Shown: positions 1 to 12,966, numbered from the stretch's first letter. The stretch is DNA of 64,000 nt from Phoma sp. XZ068 (GCA_004835665.1 RBKR01000013.1:992001-1056000), one strand, 5' to 3'. Program-made: numbers and translations. The notes: generated from the letters alone by a model not told the origin.

Positions 1-1571
1 TTATTGTATGCCCAACGCTGCTCATCCGTCAGTACCGGCGGATACCTTCCCTTCCCCTCTAGCAATGGCAACCCAGCAAGTTCATACATGTACCTAAACC
101 ACTCCATGGTTTCTCCATCATCCCAAAGAATCGTATGAAATTGTCTGCCCTCTTCCTTACACTTTTGTGCCCTCCTAATTTCCCACTCTTGGATCTCCGA
201 ATCGCTCGGTAACGACTTTGCTTCGCGATGGCTGAAGAGGCGAGCGAGCGCAATAGCCTGATACTCGAACGAGCGGAACGTAAGAACGCGAGGTAGTCCA
301 ATGATGCCTAAACTCCTCGGGTACGCAGCAGAAAAAGTGTGCTGGTAAAACCCCTGCAGTCTATTCTCCGTGTAATCATAGAGTGGCCCGCCATTCGCAG
401 CGCTGTTCCAGAATGGAAACGAGGGCTTGTACCCCGTGCAATATATAACTATATCGATGTCCTGAAGGACGCTACCATCGGCGAAGTTGATCGCACCGGA
501 CGAAGCATCGTAGAAAGTGATGATGGGTTTCCACGCCACGCCACGAGGAGGTGAATCCCCTTCCCAGCGTGACCGCGACCGCCGAGACTGATAGACGGGG
601 AGTGAAACGGAGCCAGACTGTGCAACCTGAGTAGTGATGTCGTGACCAGAAGCAGAATTGCCGATGATGAGGATCTTCTTGTTGGGGTAGTGGATTGGTG
701 AGCGGTAGAATTTGGAGTGGGTGATGCGGCTTGGGAAGGCGCGAATGTAATCGTCAAGACCGTCGACTTGTGGGATCTGGGGAGCAGTATTAGTATGGGT
801 GGCCATTAAATGTTGATACCAGACGAGAAGCGTACATATGGAACGGAATAGTGCCCGTTGGCAATGATAACGGCGTCGAATAGCTCTTCCCACCAGATAT
901 CTACATTCTGCACTGGATCATGTCGTCTGAGAATTAACTTCCATATATCGTGGTCGCGGGTTACATTCTCAACCGTGGTATTAAGTACCAAAAATCGATC
1001 AGTATGATGCGAAGCGAAGTAATCTTGGATGTATTGCTTCGGTACCCAGTGTGGTGCGAAGGGTCCGTATGCAAACCTTTCATCAGATAATGACATGATA
1101 ACTTCGGGAACGTTTGTTCTTGCAGACGATTAGCAATGTTCCTCGCATCAAGCACATTGTACGCGTGTACTCACGTGAGGCCATCGTATATTGGCGTTCT
1201 GTCAAATCTCGTCTGTTTTGTTGGCGCCACAGCAGCTGGGAGACTTTGCGGTACGCTCAGGGAAGGATCAATATCAGGTGGGTTCTTCCCAGGGTGAATT
1301 CGGCTTGGTGGTGCTGGGTCCGGATCGTATATCCTGCATCATGATCAGCCCTGGGCAGTGACTGACGAATATCGTTAACAGTACCACGTTCCTCCCGGTG
1401 TCTCTCGACGCTCAAATACTTGTATAACATCAAAAGCATCCTCTGCATCGAAAGCCGCAGCCGCAGCAGCACCTGTGTTGTTGTCAGACGAGAATGACAT
1501 CAAGGCTAGTTGGACGTACCAGCTGCCCCAGCACCAATAATGGCTACTGATCTAACCGTTGATTTAGACAT
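1..1571 (-). CDS. Flavin-containing monooxygenase (FMO-like), 3' end outside window
   Basis: The start is the ATG at 1569-1571. It opens a Rossmann FAD-binding segment (SVAIIGAGAAG) split by an intron with donor at 1519. The next exon carries FERRETPGGTW and, after another intron, IYDPDPAPPS, as in yeast-type FMOs. Further on are TRFDRTPIYDGLTTN, the NADPH-binding glycine motif IGNSASG near 650-670, and the FMO-type DIVIYCTGYKPSFPF segment near 430. At least four introns are needed; one ends the exon ...NGHYSVPY near 830. The frame is still open at base 1 (...RYPPVLTDEQRWAYN), so the C-terminus is lost. The family uses FAD, NADPH and O2 to oxygenate soft nucleophiles (N or S) or thiols; the substrate cannot be told here. 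It points away from MSH3's 3' end. Confidence 0.88.
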
Positions 1572-1908
1572 TTTTATGCCCAGAATTATCTCCCAGAAAC
1601 TACCAGATTTAGTACATTAATACTTACAGTGTTAGTAGCTGACCAATGTCGGCAAGATATCGGAAGAATATGGCGTGCTCGGCTGCTGTGCTCGCGCAAT
1701 AATGCTTTGCTGTTGTTGGCTCCAACATCAGTGTAATATTGATAACGCAGACAGGGACCTCAACAAGACGAGAACGGTCGTACGATGAATATCAGGGAAC
1801 AAAAAATTGGTGGGTATCATTTCGTCGCGTTTACATGCATGCACATGCACTTGATACATGACTGCATCAAGGCACGTACGCGATCTACGAGCGGCTCTCA
1901 AGCCACGC
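1572..1908. other. Intergenic: FMO promoter side and MSH3 3' flank
   Basis: About 340 bases lie between the FMO start and the MSH3 stop. The stretch is moderately AT-rich. I see no convincing ORF, RNA gene or repeat. Confidence 0.5.
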
Positions 1909-4900
1909 TCACAACTGCTCGATGCCTTCCACAAGTCTGTCGATGCCTTCCTCGGACTCGTCATTCATGAGACCCTCGATCAGACGAGACCTGTCTGAAG
2001 TTAGTGTATACACAGCCGAGCGATATGTGCTAGACTTACATATTTCCCATCTTGCACGCCGCCATGTTGTCTTCCAGCTCAGCGCTTTTCACACCAGCAA
2101 CGTCAATTACCTTCTCTGGTATCTTCGCCAATCGAGCAACGTTAAGTCCGTAAGACCGATGACTGGTGCCTTCAGCCACCTCGTACAGGAAGACAACCTC
2201 CCTTCCACCATCGCGTTCCTCGAAAGACATGTGTACGTTCTTTAGTTCGTTGTTTGTGAACCGTGAGTGGAGCTTAGACAGATGCTGGTAGTGTGTAATA
2301 AACAGTGTCAAGCTCTGCAGGTCGCGAATGACATAGTCGAGCACTGCCTCGGCGATAGCGACGCCGTCGAACGTACTGGTTCCACGGCCGAGCTCATCGA
2401 GGATGATGAGTGAACGCGGCGTTGCAGACTTTAGAATGTCAGATGTCTCATTGAGTTCCACCATGAAAGTCGATTCGCCCTTTAGCATGTTGTCGAACGC
2501 GCCCATACGCGTGAAGACTGCATCCAGCATGCCGAGTCGTGCATCTGTGGCAGGAACATACGATCCGATCTGTCCCATGATAGCGATCAGAGCAGCAGAA
2601 CGCACGTAAGAAGACTTGCCGCCCATATTTGGTCCCGTAACTAATAGAGCACGCGTAGCAGAATGCGAGAGTTGGAGATCATTCGGCACATAGCTGTCTA
2701 ACAGCAGTTGTTCAACCATAGGGTGCCGGCCTCCGGTGATGTTGAGCTCTATCTCGTCTGTGAAAATAGGCTTCACGTAACCGGGTTGATTAGCGAGAGT
2801 GGCCATAGAGAAGAGCGCATCGAGCGTTGCGATGGAATGAACGCAGTCTCGAAGATCTTGATACTTTGCCGAAATGTCGTTCAGCAAGCGCATAAACGCA
2901 GCGTCACAAGCTGCGGCTAAAGACTCCTTGTACTGGTCGCGTTCTTGACACATGCGCTTGACTTCAGGTGTATGAAAACGCAGGACAGCCTTGGTCGCAG
3001 AGATCTGTTGCCATGAAGCGGGGACCTTCTTTTCTTGAGGAGATTTGCGTTTGACTTCGATGAGGTATTCAATACCAGCAACAGTGACATAGTCGATTTT
3101 CGTCACTCCAAGTTTTGCGGCCGCCTCCTTGCGGTGCGTATTGAGGTCGTCTTCGACTGAGGCGATGCTGAGCTTCAAGTCGTTGATATCTTCCGCTTCG
3201 TGCTCTTCCTGGAAGAAGCCATACTTATCGTCAGCTTTGGCAGCACTGGTATTGATTTTCTCGAGGAATGTGTTGAGATCGTCGTATATCTTGGGAATGT
3301 TCGACACTGCCTCGCTGAGCAGAGTAGACGAGAAGCCACTTTCCTCAGGTGATTTTACCTGCAGATACTGACCAGAAATGTCCTGAAGTGTCTGCAGTGC
3401 AGCCAGAAGCTCAGGTCGTGAGCACTTTTTGTAGTAAATCCTGATCAGCACCTTCTCAAGATCAGTCCTGATCCTACCAAGCAGGAACTTCAGCTTGTCA
3501 AACGGTATGGTGTTCTCGCCATTCTTGAGTTCTTCAACTGCCGCAATGCGTTCTTCCAGGCGATCCTTGTCAATCAATGGCCGACCGACCCACTTTCTCA
3601 ACAGGCGCTGTCCGAAGCGAGTTTTGGTCCTATCCATTGTCCAGAACAAACTACCTTTAGCAGTATAGTCGGTTTGGTTCTGATATATTTCGAGGCTGGA
3701 AAGTGTATTGCCATTCAAAAGCATATACGATCTCGCGCTGAATGGCTGGAAGTACTTTGTCAGGTCGAAGACATGCTCCAACCCGTATTCACTTAGATAA
3801 GTGATCATAGCTGACAAGCATATCGTGACATGCTCTGACAGTTGGTGCACCTTGTCCAGAATCGCACCCTGGCTGGAGGAGCCGCCTTCTTGGCTGGACT
3901 TCATTTTGTCGGCATAGAAATTAGAGATGTGACCGTAGGCTTGTGCAGCCATGGTCTTCGGCTTCTCTACTCGTTCAACGCGTGAGCGGTCCCCAAATAC
4001 ATTGGTCTTGCTCGCTGAGAGGTGCTGTATCAGCTTATCCGTCGCTTTCGACAAATCTCCCACAACAAGGAATTCAGCAGGTGCAATGTGAAGTAAGCGT
4101 GTTTCGATCTCACTTCGCATGAAACCGTCCTCAAAGTCGTCATAGATAATGTCTCCAGTAGCTGGTTGAACGGCGACAAGGCCGACTTGTACCTTTTCAT
4201 CGGTACCCCAGCCATTTGCATTAGTCTCGGTGATGCACAGTAAGTAGCCAGTGGCTTGTGCACCAGGGCTTGGGCTCTCCGCTGCGGTCTCCAAGCCTTC
4301 TACATCATCGACATATGTACCTTTGGTGTAGAGGTTGGTAAGCTTCCGCACGAATGGCGTATTTCGGTTGTCTCCAGCTGCCTTGAGCGCCGCAGTCTCA
4401 ATCTGTCGCACCACGCCGACTTTGTGGTTTGCTTTGACGAGTCGCTTGACGTGGACTTGCAACCGATGGACCGGAAAGCTAGCAGATGCAAATCTGTCCA
4501 GATGTGCCTCAGACGGGTGCTCGTCATACCTGAACTTGCCCGGGATACACACGATTCCCAGCTCCTTCGATGCTGTCCTCGCATCCTCGCCGAAGAACTT
4601 GAACTTGTATCCGACCTCCATTACGATGATAGTGTCGAGGTGCTTTCGCTTGATCTCCAGGTATTGCTTGTCCATTGGCGTCAACTTTGAAGTTGACTTC
4701 TTCGTAGCTGCACCTTTCTTCCCTTTGGCAGGTTTGGGTACCTCTTGCTCCTCATCTTCCTCTTCACCTTCGCCTTGTCCATTTGCGTCCTCTTCGATTA
4801 AGACTTTGTTTCTCCTACGAAGCTCCGCAAAGCTGTCTGGACGGCCAAGCTTCTTAACGAACTTCTCATGGAGCCTTTCCTTCTCTCGTTGTGTAGCTGC

Positions 4901-5326
4901 AGCATCGTCGGCGGTGGCGGCCTCGTTCTCGTTGCGCTTCGGAGGAGACGAAGAGAACAGGAACTTCGACGTCCTGTCTGTGGGCTTCACAGGCTTAGGT
5001 GTGTTCAGACTTGCCGCAGTCGCCTGGCCAAGCGATGGCCGCGCATCTTCAGTCTCTGAAACTCGCAGTCGTTTTGGAGACTCGCCATCCTCATCAGGCA
5101 CGGGAACTGCGCGCTTTCGGCTCAATAATGAATGTCCTAGGGGTGATGCATCCTCATCGCGATCAGCCTTAGTCGCGCTATTGCGTGCTGGAGTCGTGGG
5201 CTGGAGAGGTGGTTTCGGTGAAGCTTTGGGTACTTGGGATGATCTCGGCGTGAAGAAGCTCGATATCGACTGCTGCTTCGTCTTCTGTGAGGCGCTCGAG
5301 GGTGGCTGACTGCTCTTGGGAGCCAT
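1909..5326 (-). CDS. MSH3: DNA mismatch repair protein MSH3 (MutS-beta subunit)
   Basis: Two coding exons, 5326-2040 and 1990-1909, give about 1122 residues. The start at 5326 (MAPKSSQ) is preferred over an upstream extension because QQSISSFF, a PCNA-interacting PIP box, follows within 25 residues as in other MSH3 proteins. Next come a basic and acidic linker, the MutS mismatch-binding and connector domains ([22 protein letters not shown]), lever and clamp, and the ATPase. Walker A is [10 protein letters not shown] near residue 897, and [16 protein letters not shown] follows near 977. The small last exon restores the C-terminus ([20 protein letters not shown]), which stops early if the intron is ignored. 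MSH3 pairs with MSH2 in the nucleus to recognise insertion/deletion loops. No key residue appears lost. MSH6 is excluded by the N-terminus and the F-K-F-F-G-E-D-A form. Confidence 0.95.
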
Positions 5327-6098
5327 TGGGTGGGTGTGTTGAATTGGTGTCGAAGGAGCGCGGCAGGAGAACGCGTTGGCGAGTCTTGACGCGCTTGGAA
5401 CACACGGTGTCACGTTTCATACATCTCCACTCCCGTCTTTTTCACATACCGACGTGTCTTCCTTGCACAACTCCAAATCTACTCGGTGTGCATATGCAAG
5501 GATCTATGCAGCGTGTCTATCGTCCTGCTCAAATTACTTCGGCCCTTCCTTGAGCGCGTCCTCGGCCTCATGGCAGGGAAGCGCCGCCCCCGTCACCGCG
5601 TCCAAGTGACTAACTGAACAGCAGCCTCGTCATCGTAGACAGCAATTGACCGGCTCAACATGATTTCAAGATGTATTGTGTGATGACCTCAAGGGCTACA
5701 CAATTGAGTTGGCAACTCGGCTGTTTACAATCGACTTCAGCCTTGTCTATCTCTTATCGACGCAGCATCACATCCGTTATCGCAAGCACGATAGCTTTCA
5801 CATTAACGCGCTCCATAAGTACGGCGCAAGGCCTACGCGGCACCATGTCGCGATTCCTCGTACTATTGCGTATGTGGTGTTCAGATCCACCACCTCCGGA
5901 GTCGGGACGTTTGCAGCTTCCTCAACGGTGTAAGCTTCCTTCTCACCAAATCCTGGAACGGGCAAGGCAGTGATCGTCATTGTTGTACGGCACGTATTAG
6001 GTCCGGCTTTTGTTGCGGCTTTAAAGTGAAGGTCAAGCCCAGCCATGGCACCTGTGCTAGTCGAGCTTGTTACCTCCTTCTGTCGTGAAGGTATCAAT
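5327..6098. promoter_or_regulatory. Divergent intergenic region between MSH3 and gamma-glutamyltransferase
   Basis: This 770-base stretch separates two divergently transcribed genes and must hold both promoters. No TATA box or known operator stands out. A minus-strand ORF (5798-6046) starts on the palindromic CCATGG at 6043-6048 but has no recognisable family. Confidence 0.5.
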
Positions 6099-7900
6099 AT
6101 GGCGCGTGGTGCAATGTTGTCGCGATACTTGACCGGACTATTGACGCTGCAATCGGTGCTCGCCAACCCAGTTCCTTCAGGCTATCCCACACCACCTGTG
6201 ATCAAGCATGGCGAATTGGGTGCTGTGGCTTCAGAGAGCGATGTCTGCAGCCACATCGGCGTGGAATTGCTGAAGAAGGGCGGTAACGCTGCCGACGCGC
6301 TGGTCGGTACTGTTGCTTGTGTGGGTGTTATTGGCATGTATCACTCTGGTATGTCTTGCTACTGATAAATTCCGCTATCCTTTGTCCGTCTTCCAGAATC
6401 TCACATCTTGTAGGTATCGGAGGTGGAGGCTTCATGCTTGTGCGAGCACCCAACGGCACCTACGAATTTATTGATTTTCGTGAAACGGCACCAGCTGCTG
6501 CGTTCGAGGACATGTACAAGAACAACACGGACGCCAGCATCAATGGTGGTTTAGCTTCTGGTGTGCCTGGCGAACTACGTGGTCTGCAGTACCTTCACGA
6601 AAACTACGGCAAGCTCCCTTGGGCGACCGTCCTCAAGCCAGCAGTCAAGGTTGCACGCGAAGGATGGCGAGTCAACGAGGATCTGATCAGCTATATCAAA
6701 TCTGCGACTGCGAGCATGAATGCTACAACCAACTTTTTGCTCAACGACGTCGAATGGGCCATCGACTTCGCTCCTAAGGGTCGCATTGTTCAATTGAACG
6801 AGACCATCACGCGGAAACGCTATGCGGATACTCTTGAAACCATAGCCACCGAAGGTCCGGATGCCTTTTACGAAGGCCCTATCGCAGAGGCTACGATCAA
6901 TGCTCTCCAGGCAAAGAACGGCACCATGACCCTCGAAGACCTCAAAAACTACACAGTCGCTCTCCGCAAGCCATCGACCATCACATACCACGACTACAAG
7001 CTTACAGCCTGCAGCGCCCCAAGTGGCGGAGAAGTTGCCCTCGCTGCCCTGAAAATCGTAGAAGGGTACTCCGGATTTGGCGACCCAGCGGCTATCAACC
7101 TGACCACGCACCGCCTCGATGAAGCCATGAAGTTTGCTTACGGTATGCGCGCCGAGCTCGGCGACCCGCTGTTCCTTGACGGGATCGACGAGTACCAGGA
7201 GGACATGATCTCGGCTTCTACTGCAGCAGAAGTTCGCTCCAAGATCAGTGACACTCAAACCTTCAACGTATCTTACTATAACCCTAAGGGCCTCGAATCC
7301 CTCGAGACACCCGGTACCTCGCACATCGTCGCCGCTGACAAGGACGGTCTTGCCATTACCCTGACAACGACCGTTAACCTGCTTTTTGGCAGCAAAGTTG
7401 TCATTCCAGAGACGGGAGTAATTATGAACAACGAGATGAACGATTTCTCTATCCCTAACACGTCGAACGCGTTCGGTTACATCCCCAGTCCAGCAAACTA
7501 CATCCGTCCTGGGAAACGGCCCTTGTCTTCCATCTCGCCCGTCATCGTCGAGCACCTGAACTCCACCCTTGCGAACGCTTTCTACGTTGCTATTGGTGCA
7601 GCTGGCGGAAGTCGTATCATCACTTCAACGATTCAGAATCTTATCCATATCCTCGATGGCAATCTCACGACTGCGGAAGCGCTGGCCCAGCCGAGAATCC
7701 ATGACCAGCTCGTGCCAGCGCAGGTCAGCTTCGAGCCGACGTTCAACAATGGAACTACGGCTTTCCTCAAGCAGTTGGGTGCCAATGTGACTTGGGCCGC
7801 GGCAGGAAGCACAGCACAAGGCTTGAGGAGGTTGACCAACGGTACTTTTGAGGCGGCTGGTGAGCCGAGACAGAAGAACAGCGGCGGCTTTGCTGTATGA
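6099..7900 (+). CDS. ECM38: Gamma-glutamyltransferase (glutathione hydrolase), secreted or vacuolar
   Basis: Two exons, 6099-6348 and 6414-7900, give 578 residues. I chose the ATG at 6099 because it begins a hydrophobic signal or anchor segment (MLSRYLTGLLTLQSVLA). The ATG at 6045 is in frame and would add 18 residues. The family fold is clear: GVELLKKGGNAADA, GIGGGGFMLV across the splice junction, FRETAPAAA, GVPGELRGL, and the small-subunit start ETPGTSHI. There the Thr at about residue 385 is the expected autoprocessing nucleophile. TTVNLLFGS and PGKRPLSSISP follow. The enzyme removes the gamma-glutamyl group from glutathione and its conjugates, on the lumenal or outer side of membranes. 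Many N-x-S/T sites fit passage through the secretory pathway. The length is normal for one proenzyme. Confidence 0.95.
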
Positions 7901-8287
7901 TTGTAATCCTGTTAGGTTGGAATACATTGCTTCTGTGAACAAGATTTCTCAGTGCAGTCTTTCGTTCTCCAGAGAGGCTATGTTCAACGAAACACAACAA
8001 ACAGTAGTTAAAGAAGCTCTTAAGGGCCATTACTGAATGCAGATAGCGTGTAGATTAGCACCTGGTATGTATTGTAAATCTAAGCTTGTGTCCAGCGTGA
8101 CGATACGACAAGGCGTTATCTCCTGTACTAGGATATCTTATAATGGTATCGTAACTATGTAGTCTCCCAAGTATCGAATGAGAATTTGTAAGTCTTCTCA
8201 CAACTCACCATTGAGTCTCTTCAATGTCTAAGACTGGTTGATTCCCGAGTAATATGTGACATATTTGAGCTTCTGTCAAGGCACTTT
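7901..8287. other. Convergent intergenic region
   Basis: This holds the 3' flanks of gamma-glutamyltransferase (+) and the AIG1-like gene (-). No ORF or RNA gene could be supported. Confidence 0.5.
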
Positions 8288-9382
8288 TCACTCCCACTTG
8301 CCCTCGGACCCCATCTTGCGCGCTCTTTGCGTCTTCTCCAAAGCTTCCGTCAGCTCGTATCCATTGACATACGCATACAATGCGCGCAATGCACCACCGA
8401 CAACCCACATCGTCGCTCCACTAACAGTAAACAGGCCGATCCGCTGATATGTACTCAGCAATGCGAATATCGGGTAGGGATAGTAACCATTGTGCAAATA
8501 GCAGATTTCCTGCATCTGTGTTAGTACGACTGGCTTGAAAATAATAAGGAAGCCACGCACGATCCACCACCAGTATGCAAAGGCTACACCCGTGCTAACA
8601 CCGAGTGTCAACAAGGGTGCTTGCGGGTTCATCGGACTACTCGGCCATGGCGGAGACAGTAGGATCGCATCGATTGTTAGCACCACCGCGGGTACCAAAT
8701 GGAAGCACAGGTCCGCACCAAGAGGGGGAAGGGGCAGGTCTGGTGGAACGACAAGGCCGGTATCGATAAGCCGGAGACCCCAGTACAAGATGCTGATTAC
8801 GATCTCGATTGGTGCAGCCACGAGGGAGAGGTAGTTCTTGGCCGTGAAGAAATAGTCGGATAGCGTGTGAGGAGAGGATGTGGCGGTATTGGTGGGGGAT
8901 GTCGGGCTGGTGGATGACGACGAGAGAATGTCCGCCAGTAGACCGAAGGCAAAGCAAAGGGTTGATATGGATATGCCGATTATGGTTAGGAATTGGAGAT
9001 GCCAGCCGTATGACGAGTTCTTGACATGGTCAGTATTCGACCGTCTGAACAAGCATGATCACCTCTTATTGTGCACCCCTCATGTGTTTCTCTCTATGGA
9101 TGACTTCGCGTTGGTTCACTTACAAATTGATTCGGGTTATCGTGAAGACTTCACATGACGTCAGCGTCGTAAGGGCAATTGGGTTTTTGATCTTACAATT
9201 TGAACGAGCTGTAGAAGCTGATTAGACCAATGACCTGGCAATGTATCAGTCCAATCGCCCGATCGCGTGCGCAATGATACGCCTCTTACATGCAAGGCAC
9301 CGGAGAACCCTTTTGAGGGGGCTTCCAACCGCTGCAGCGGATGCCGCCGGCCCAGCTCAGCAGCCTTCCCTGTAGCACTCAT
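8288..9382 (-). CDS. FAR-17a/AIG1-like integral membrane protein
   Basis: Four exons, 9382-9290, 9234-9197, 9148-9124 and 9019-8288, give 295 residues. The start at 9382 yields MSATGKAAELGRRHPLQRL. Across the junctions the protein reads VIGLISFYSSFKF, LHDNPNQF and NSSYGWHLQFLTIIG, the typical fungal N-terminus of this family. Several hydrophobic segments predict a multipass ER or plasma-membrane protein. In animal AIG1/ADTRP the hydrolase uses a conserved Thr and His. The matching positions here appear to be Thr64 (in QFLTIIG) and His159 (in DLCFHLVPAVV), so lipid-ester hydrolase activity is plausible but inferred. The 25-nt third exon is unusually small. The gene is convergent with gamma-glutamyltransferase and divergent from the beta-glucosidase. 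Confidence 0.85.
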
Positions 9383-10062
9383 TGTATTTTGGTGATACAC
9401 GATGGTGCGAGATGGAAGGTTTCAAAGTAAGACCTCTCGATTGTTGAATATTCAAAATGACGTGTTGTCACTGTCCAGCCAAGAGCATCGTTGCAGCTGG
9501 AGCCTCGGCCAATGGCCCCACGTGGGTCTCTAGTCTGTTCGCATGAGCGCGGAATTCCGCGCTCACTCGACGTCTGCAAGAATTCGCGTCTTTACACGAC
9601 AGCTGTCCGCAGCTCCACAACATGTATCATATGACACCGATAGCCTAGGCTTTGTATCCCGCGGGAATGTCGCCGGCGAATCATACCGCGACTCACGACG
9701 CTATTGGCTAAACGTCGCTGTAACTCTGGGACTACTCCGGCTCACTTAGCATCGGCTGCCAACAACTTGCCCGTTGGGGCCAATAGTGCGAGTTCACTAC
9801 TCCACTTTCTTGGTTTACGTGCCATAATACACGGTCTTCTGCCGGGAACACGGCGCTCGCTCCCGGTAGCGGTTAAGATATGGGGAGCGTCGGTTCATAT
9901 AACAGCAACCATGGCCCCTTGATGGGAGGTGTCAAACAACGTCGATATCCTTTCTGTCATTTTCTTGAATCCTTGTTTCCTGCTTCAAAATATACGGTTT
10001 CATAGAAAGCTTGAGAATTTACGTCATACCCCCGAGTGTTTCATTGGCACAACTCTACAATT
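9383..10062. promoter_or_regulatory. Divergent intergenic region upstream of beta-glucosidase
   Basis: This 680-base stretch separates the AIG1-like gene from the GH3 gene. An AT-rich patch (aaaatatac) lies near 9986, about 75 bases before the GH3 start, and could be a TATA-like element. No other structure is evident. Confidence 0.4.
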
Positions 10063-12664
10063 ATGAGTGTGAAGATCGAAACTATCCTTGGGGCTCTTTC
10101 CCTAGAGGAGAAAGTGTCGTTGCTCGCCGGAAAGGACTTTTGGGAAACTGTGCCAATCCCAGAGAAAGGCGTACCGGCCATCAAGGTACGCAGCCCTGAT
10201 ACTTAGACCGTCACCGCTTCTGATCTTCTGCAGACCAGTGACGGGCCAAATGGCGCACGTGGAGAAGTGTTCGCTGGAGGAACTAGAGCCGCATGCTTTC
10301 CTGCCGCGGTGTGTTCGGCTGCAACATGGAACCCGGAGTTCGCACATCGGATAGGTAATGCATTGGCGGAAGAGACAAAGACGAAAAGCGCGCGAGTTCT
10401 GTAGGTTCAGGTCTGAACTACAGTGGGCGATAGCTAATATCTCACACAGTCTCGCACCGACCATGTGCAACCATAGACATCCTCTTGGTGGTCGTAACTT
10501 CGAGAGTTTCTCGGAAGACCCCTATCTCACGGGCAAAATGGCTGCTAATGTTGTGAATGGCATTCAGGAGAAAGGCATCGCGGCTACGATTAAACACTTT
10601 GCAGCCAACGAGCAGGAGACAGAGCGTCTGTTCGTTGACGAGGTCATCTCCGAGCGTGCACTAAGGGAGATCTACCTCAAGCCTTTTGAAATTACAATCA
10701 AGGAGGCTAATCCGTGGGCTGTCATGACTGCTTACAACAAGGTCAACGGCACCCACGCAGACTCCAACACATTCCTGCTGAAGCAAGTGCTACGTGGCGA
10801 GTGGGGTTGGGACGGTCTTGTCATGAGTGACTGGGGAGGTACAAACTCCACGGCTGATTCGCTGAATGCCGGACTGGATCTCGAGATGCCCGGTCCTACA
10901 AGGTGGCGGACGAAGGAGGCAGTTGTGAAAGCTGTAAAGGACGGTGAAGTGTCAGAGCAGACAATTAATGAACGGGCCAGGGAAGTGTTGAAGCTCATTG
11001 AGAAGGTCGGAGCATTTGAGAACCCGGAAATCCCGCCTGAGGAGTCGATCGTCAACCCGGCGCATAGTAAGCTAATCCGTGATGTCGCGGGTCAGGGTAT
11101 CACACTGCTCAAGAACGATGGCGCAATATTGCCACTGAAGAAAGAGAAGGTCAAGGGCAAGACGATTGGCCTCTTTGGGCTGGCCAAGGAGGCACTGATC
11201 CATGGTGGTGGAAGCGCCAGTCTCAATGCTCATTACCGCATCACGCCCGAGGAAGGCCTAAAGAAAGCCTACGGTGACGACGTCGAATTTAAGTTTTCAA
11301 AGGGCGCGCACACCTACCGCTTGCTGCCACCCCTTGGGAAGCATTGCAAAGACGCTCAGGGAAACAATGGCTGGCGAATGGAGCTGTTCAAGGATGGTGA
11401 CACATCAAAGCCTTGGAAGACTGTTGACGCCATCAAAGAGTCTTCTTTCAGTCCTATCCTCTATCATGAAGCCGTTGGTAAGCAGGTCAGGTTTACGTCA
11501 ACTTTCGTCCCCACCGCAACAGGCAAGCACTACCTTGGCTGCTCTGGCATTGGTCCCACAACCGTCACCATCAATGATAAGGTAGTGTTTGAGCAGAAGG
11601 GAAATTCCCCAGATCCGATGGGCTTTCTACTTGGCGGCAACCCAGAGAAAGAGTTCACCGTTCCTCTCAAGGAGGGTGAAGCATACAAAATCCAGATTCA
11701 CAGTCTACCACCAGTCGGCGGGTCCGATTGGGGCATCCTAGCCGGCCTTCCCGGATTCAGGATGGGCTTCATGCTGCAAGAGGAGCATGACCTTGACATG
11801 CTCTCACAGGCGAAAGAGCTCGCAAAGGAAGTCGACATTGCTATTGTTTTCACTGGACACACTCCAGCTTGGGAGACCGAAGGCCAGGACCAACAGAGCT
11901 TCAACCTGCCTCGCGATGGATCTCAAGACGCCCTCGTCGACGCAATCGCGTCTCTGAACCGCAACACTATCGTGGTGAACTCGACTGGTGTCGCCATCGC
12001 CATGCCATGGTTGAATAAGATCGCTGCACTCGTTCAGGCTTGGTTCCCAGGTCAGGAAGCTGGTAACGCGATTGCCGACATCATCTCTGGCGCCGTCAAT
12101 CCATCAGGAAGACTGCCTGTCTCGTTCCCCAAACGCTTGGAAGATGCGCCTGCTTACGGCAACTTCCCTGGCGAGAAGAAGGGCGACCAGCTCACCGTGA
12201 AGTATGAGGAGGGTGTTTTCGTGGGATACCGTCACTACGACCGTATCTCCAAGGAGAAAGTCCAATTCCCCTTTGGCTTCGGTTTGTCGTACTCTACCTT
12301 TGCCGTCAACCACGGGAAGGTCGAGCAAAGTGGTGCATATGCCTTCAAAGCTACTGTGTCAGTAAAGAACACTGGTAGCGTCGCAGGCGCCACGGTTATC
12401 CAGTTGTATGTTGGTAGGAAGCAGCAGTCTTCTGAACACCCCGTGAAGACCCTAGCGGCTTTCAAGAAGGTGCATCTGGAAGCAGGCGAGGAGAAGAAGG
12501 CCGAGCTGTCGCTAACGCTGAGGGACTTTGCGTACTTTAATGAGGCTTCGAAGAGCTGGAAGGTTGATCGCGGCCAATATGAATTCTCATTTGGTCAGTC
12601 GACTGCCCACATTGAGAGCGTGGCTACCGTGGATATTGAGGGTACCCGGGAGCTGAAGCTATAG
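10063..12664 (+). CDS. GH3 beta-glucosidase with PA14 domain, probably intracellular
   Basis: Three exons, 10063-10185, 10234-10400 and 10450-12664, give 834 residues. The start reads MSVKIETILGALSLEEKVSLL with no signal peptide, so a cytoplasmic enzyme is likely. GH3 landmarks in order: GKDFWET, TSDGPNGARG, LLAPTMCNHRHPLGGRNFE across the second intron, IKHFAANEQE, and the nucleophile motif VMSDWGG with Asp224. A PA14 insert spans about residues 390-530 (GKHYLGCSGIGPTTVTIND). The C-terminal GH3 and fibronectin-III-like domains follow (PFGFGLSYSTF, PVKTLAAFKKV). The family hydrolyses terminal beta-D-glucosyl residues, such as cellobiose taken up by the cell. The layout matches fungal GH3 enzymes with an embedded PA14 domain. 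Another aryl-glycoside substrate cannot be excluded. Confidence 0.95.
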
Positions 12665-12966
12665 ACATAGAATACTAAAAGGTAGATTTTGTTAGACGAA
12701 TAACTTGAGCATAATTAAGACTAGTGTTCACGATTACTCTCAGGAAATTAGAGACTCTGCCATGATGAAGATCGCCAACGGTTTTGGGCGCTGACTCGGT
12801 GATGTCACAGGGCTTCGCGTTCTAGCGCGTCGCAACGCCCAAACTCAAGTGCTTCTCCGCAGACATCCATGTCTAGCAGCGTCTCGCTTCCCAGCTCGTC
12901 CGCTACATAACATCTTTCCATCGCCTATCCAACGCGTCGCTCTTGCATGTTACATCGTTCATAACA
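12665..12966. promoter_or_regulatory. Intergenic, promoter of HLTF-like gene
   Basis: About 300 bases separate two same-strand genes. The last 150 bases before the ATG are C/T-rich, as in fungal leader regions. No specific site is recognised. Confidence 0.4.

Noticed and set aside
4335..5309. 324-codon plus-strand ORF opposite MSH3
   Set aside because: It mirrors the MSH3 coding sequence in an antisense frame; composition follows MSH3 codon bias.
5798..6046. Minus-strand ORF of 82 codons starting on CCATGG, opposite the gamma-glutamyltransferase leader
   Set aside because: Frame is open and has fair composition, but no family, no signal and it overlaps the divergent promoter. Kept only as a note.
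6575..7555. 326-codon minus-strand ORF opposite gamma-glutamyltransferase
   Set aside because: Antisense shadow of a well-conserved gene.
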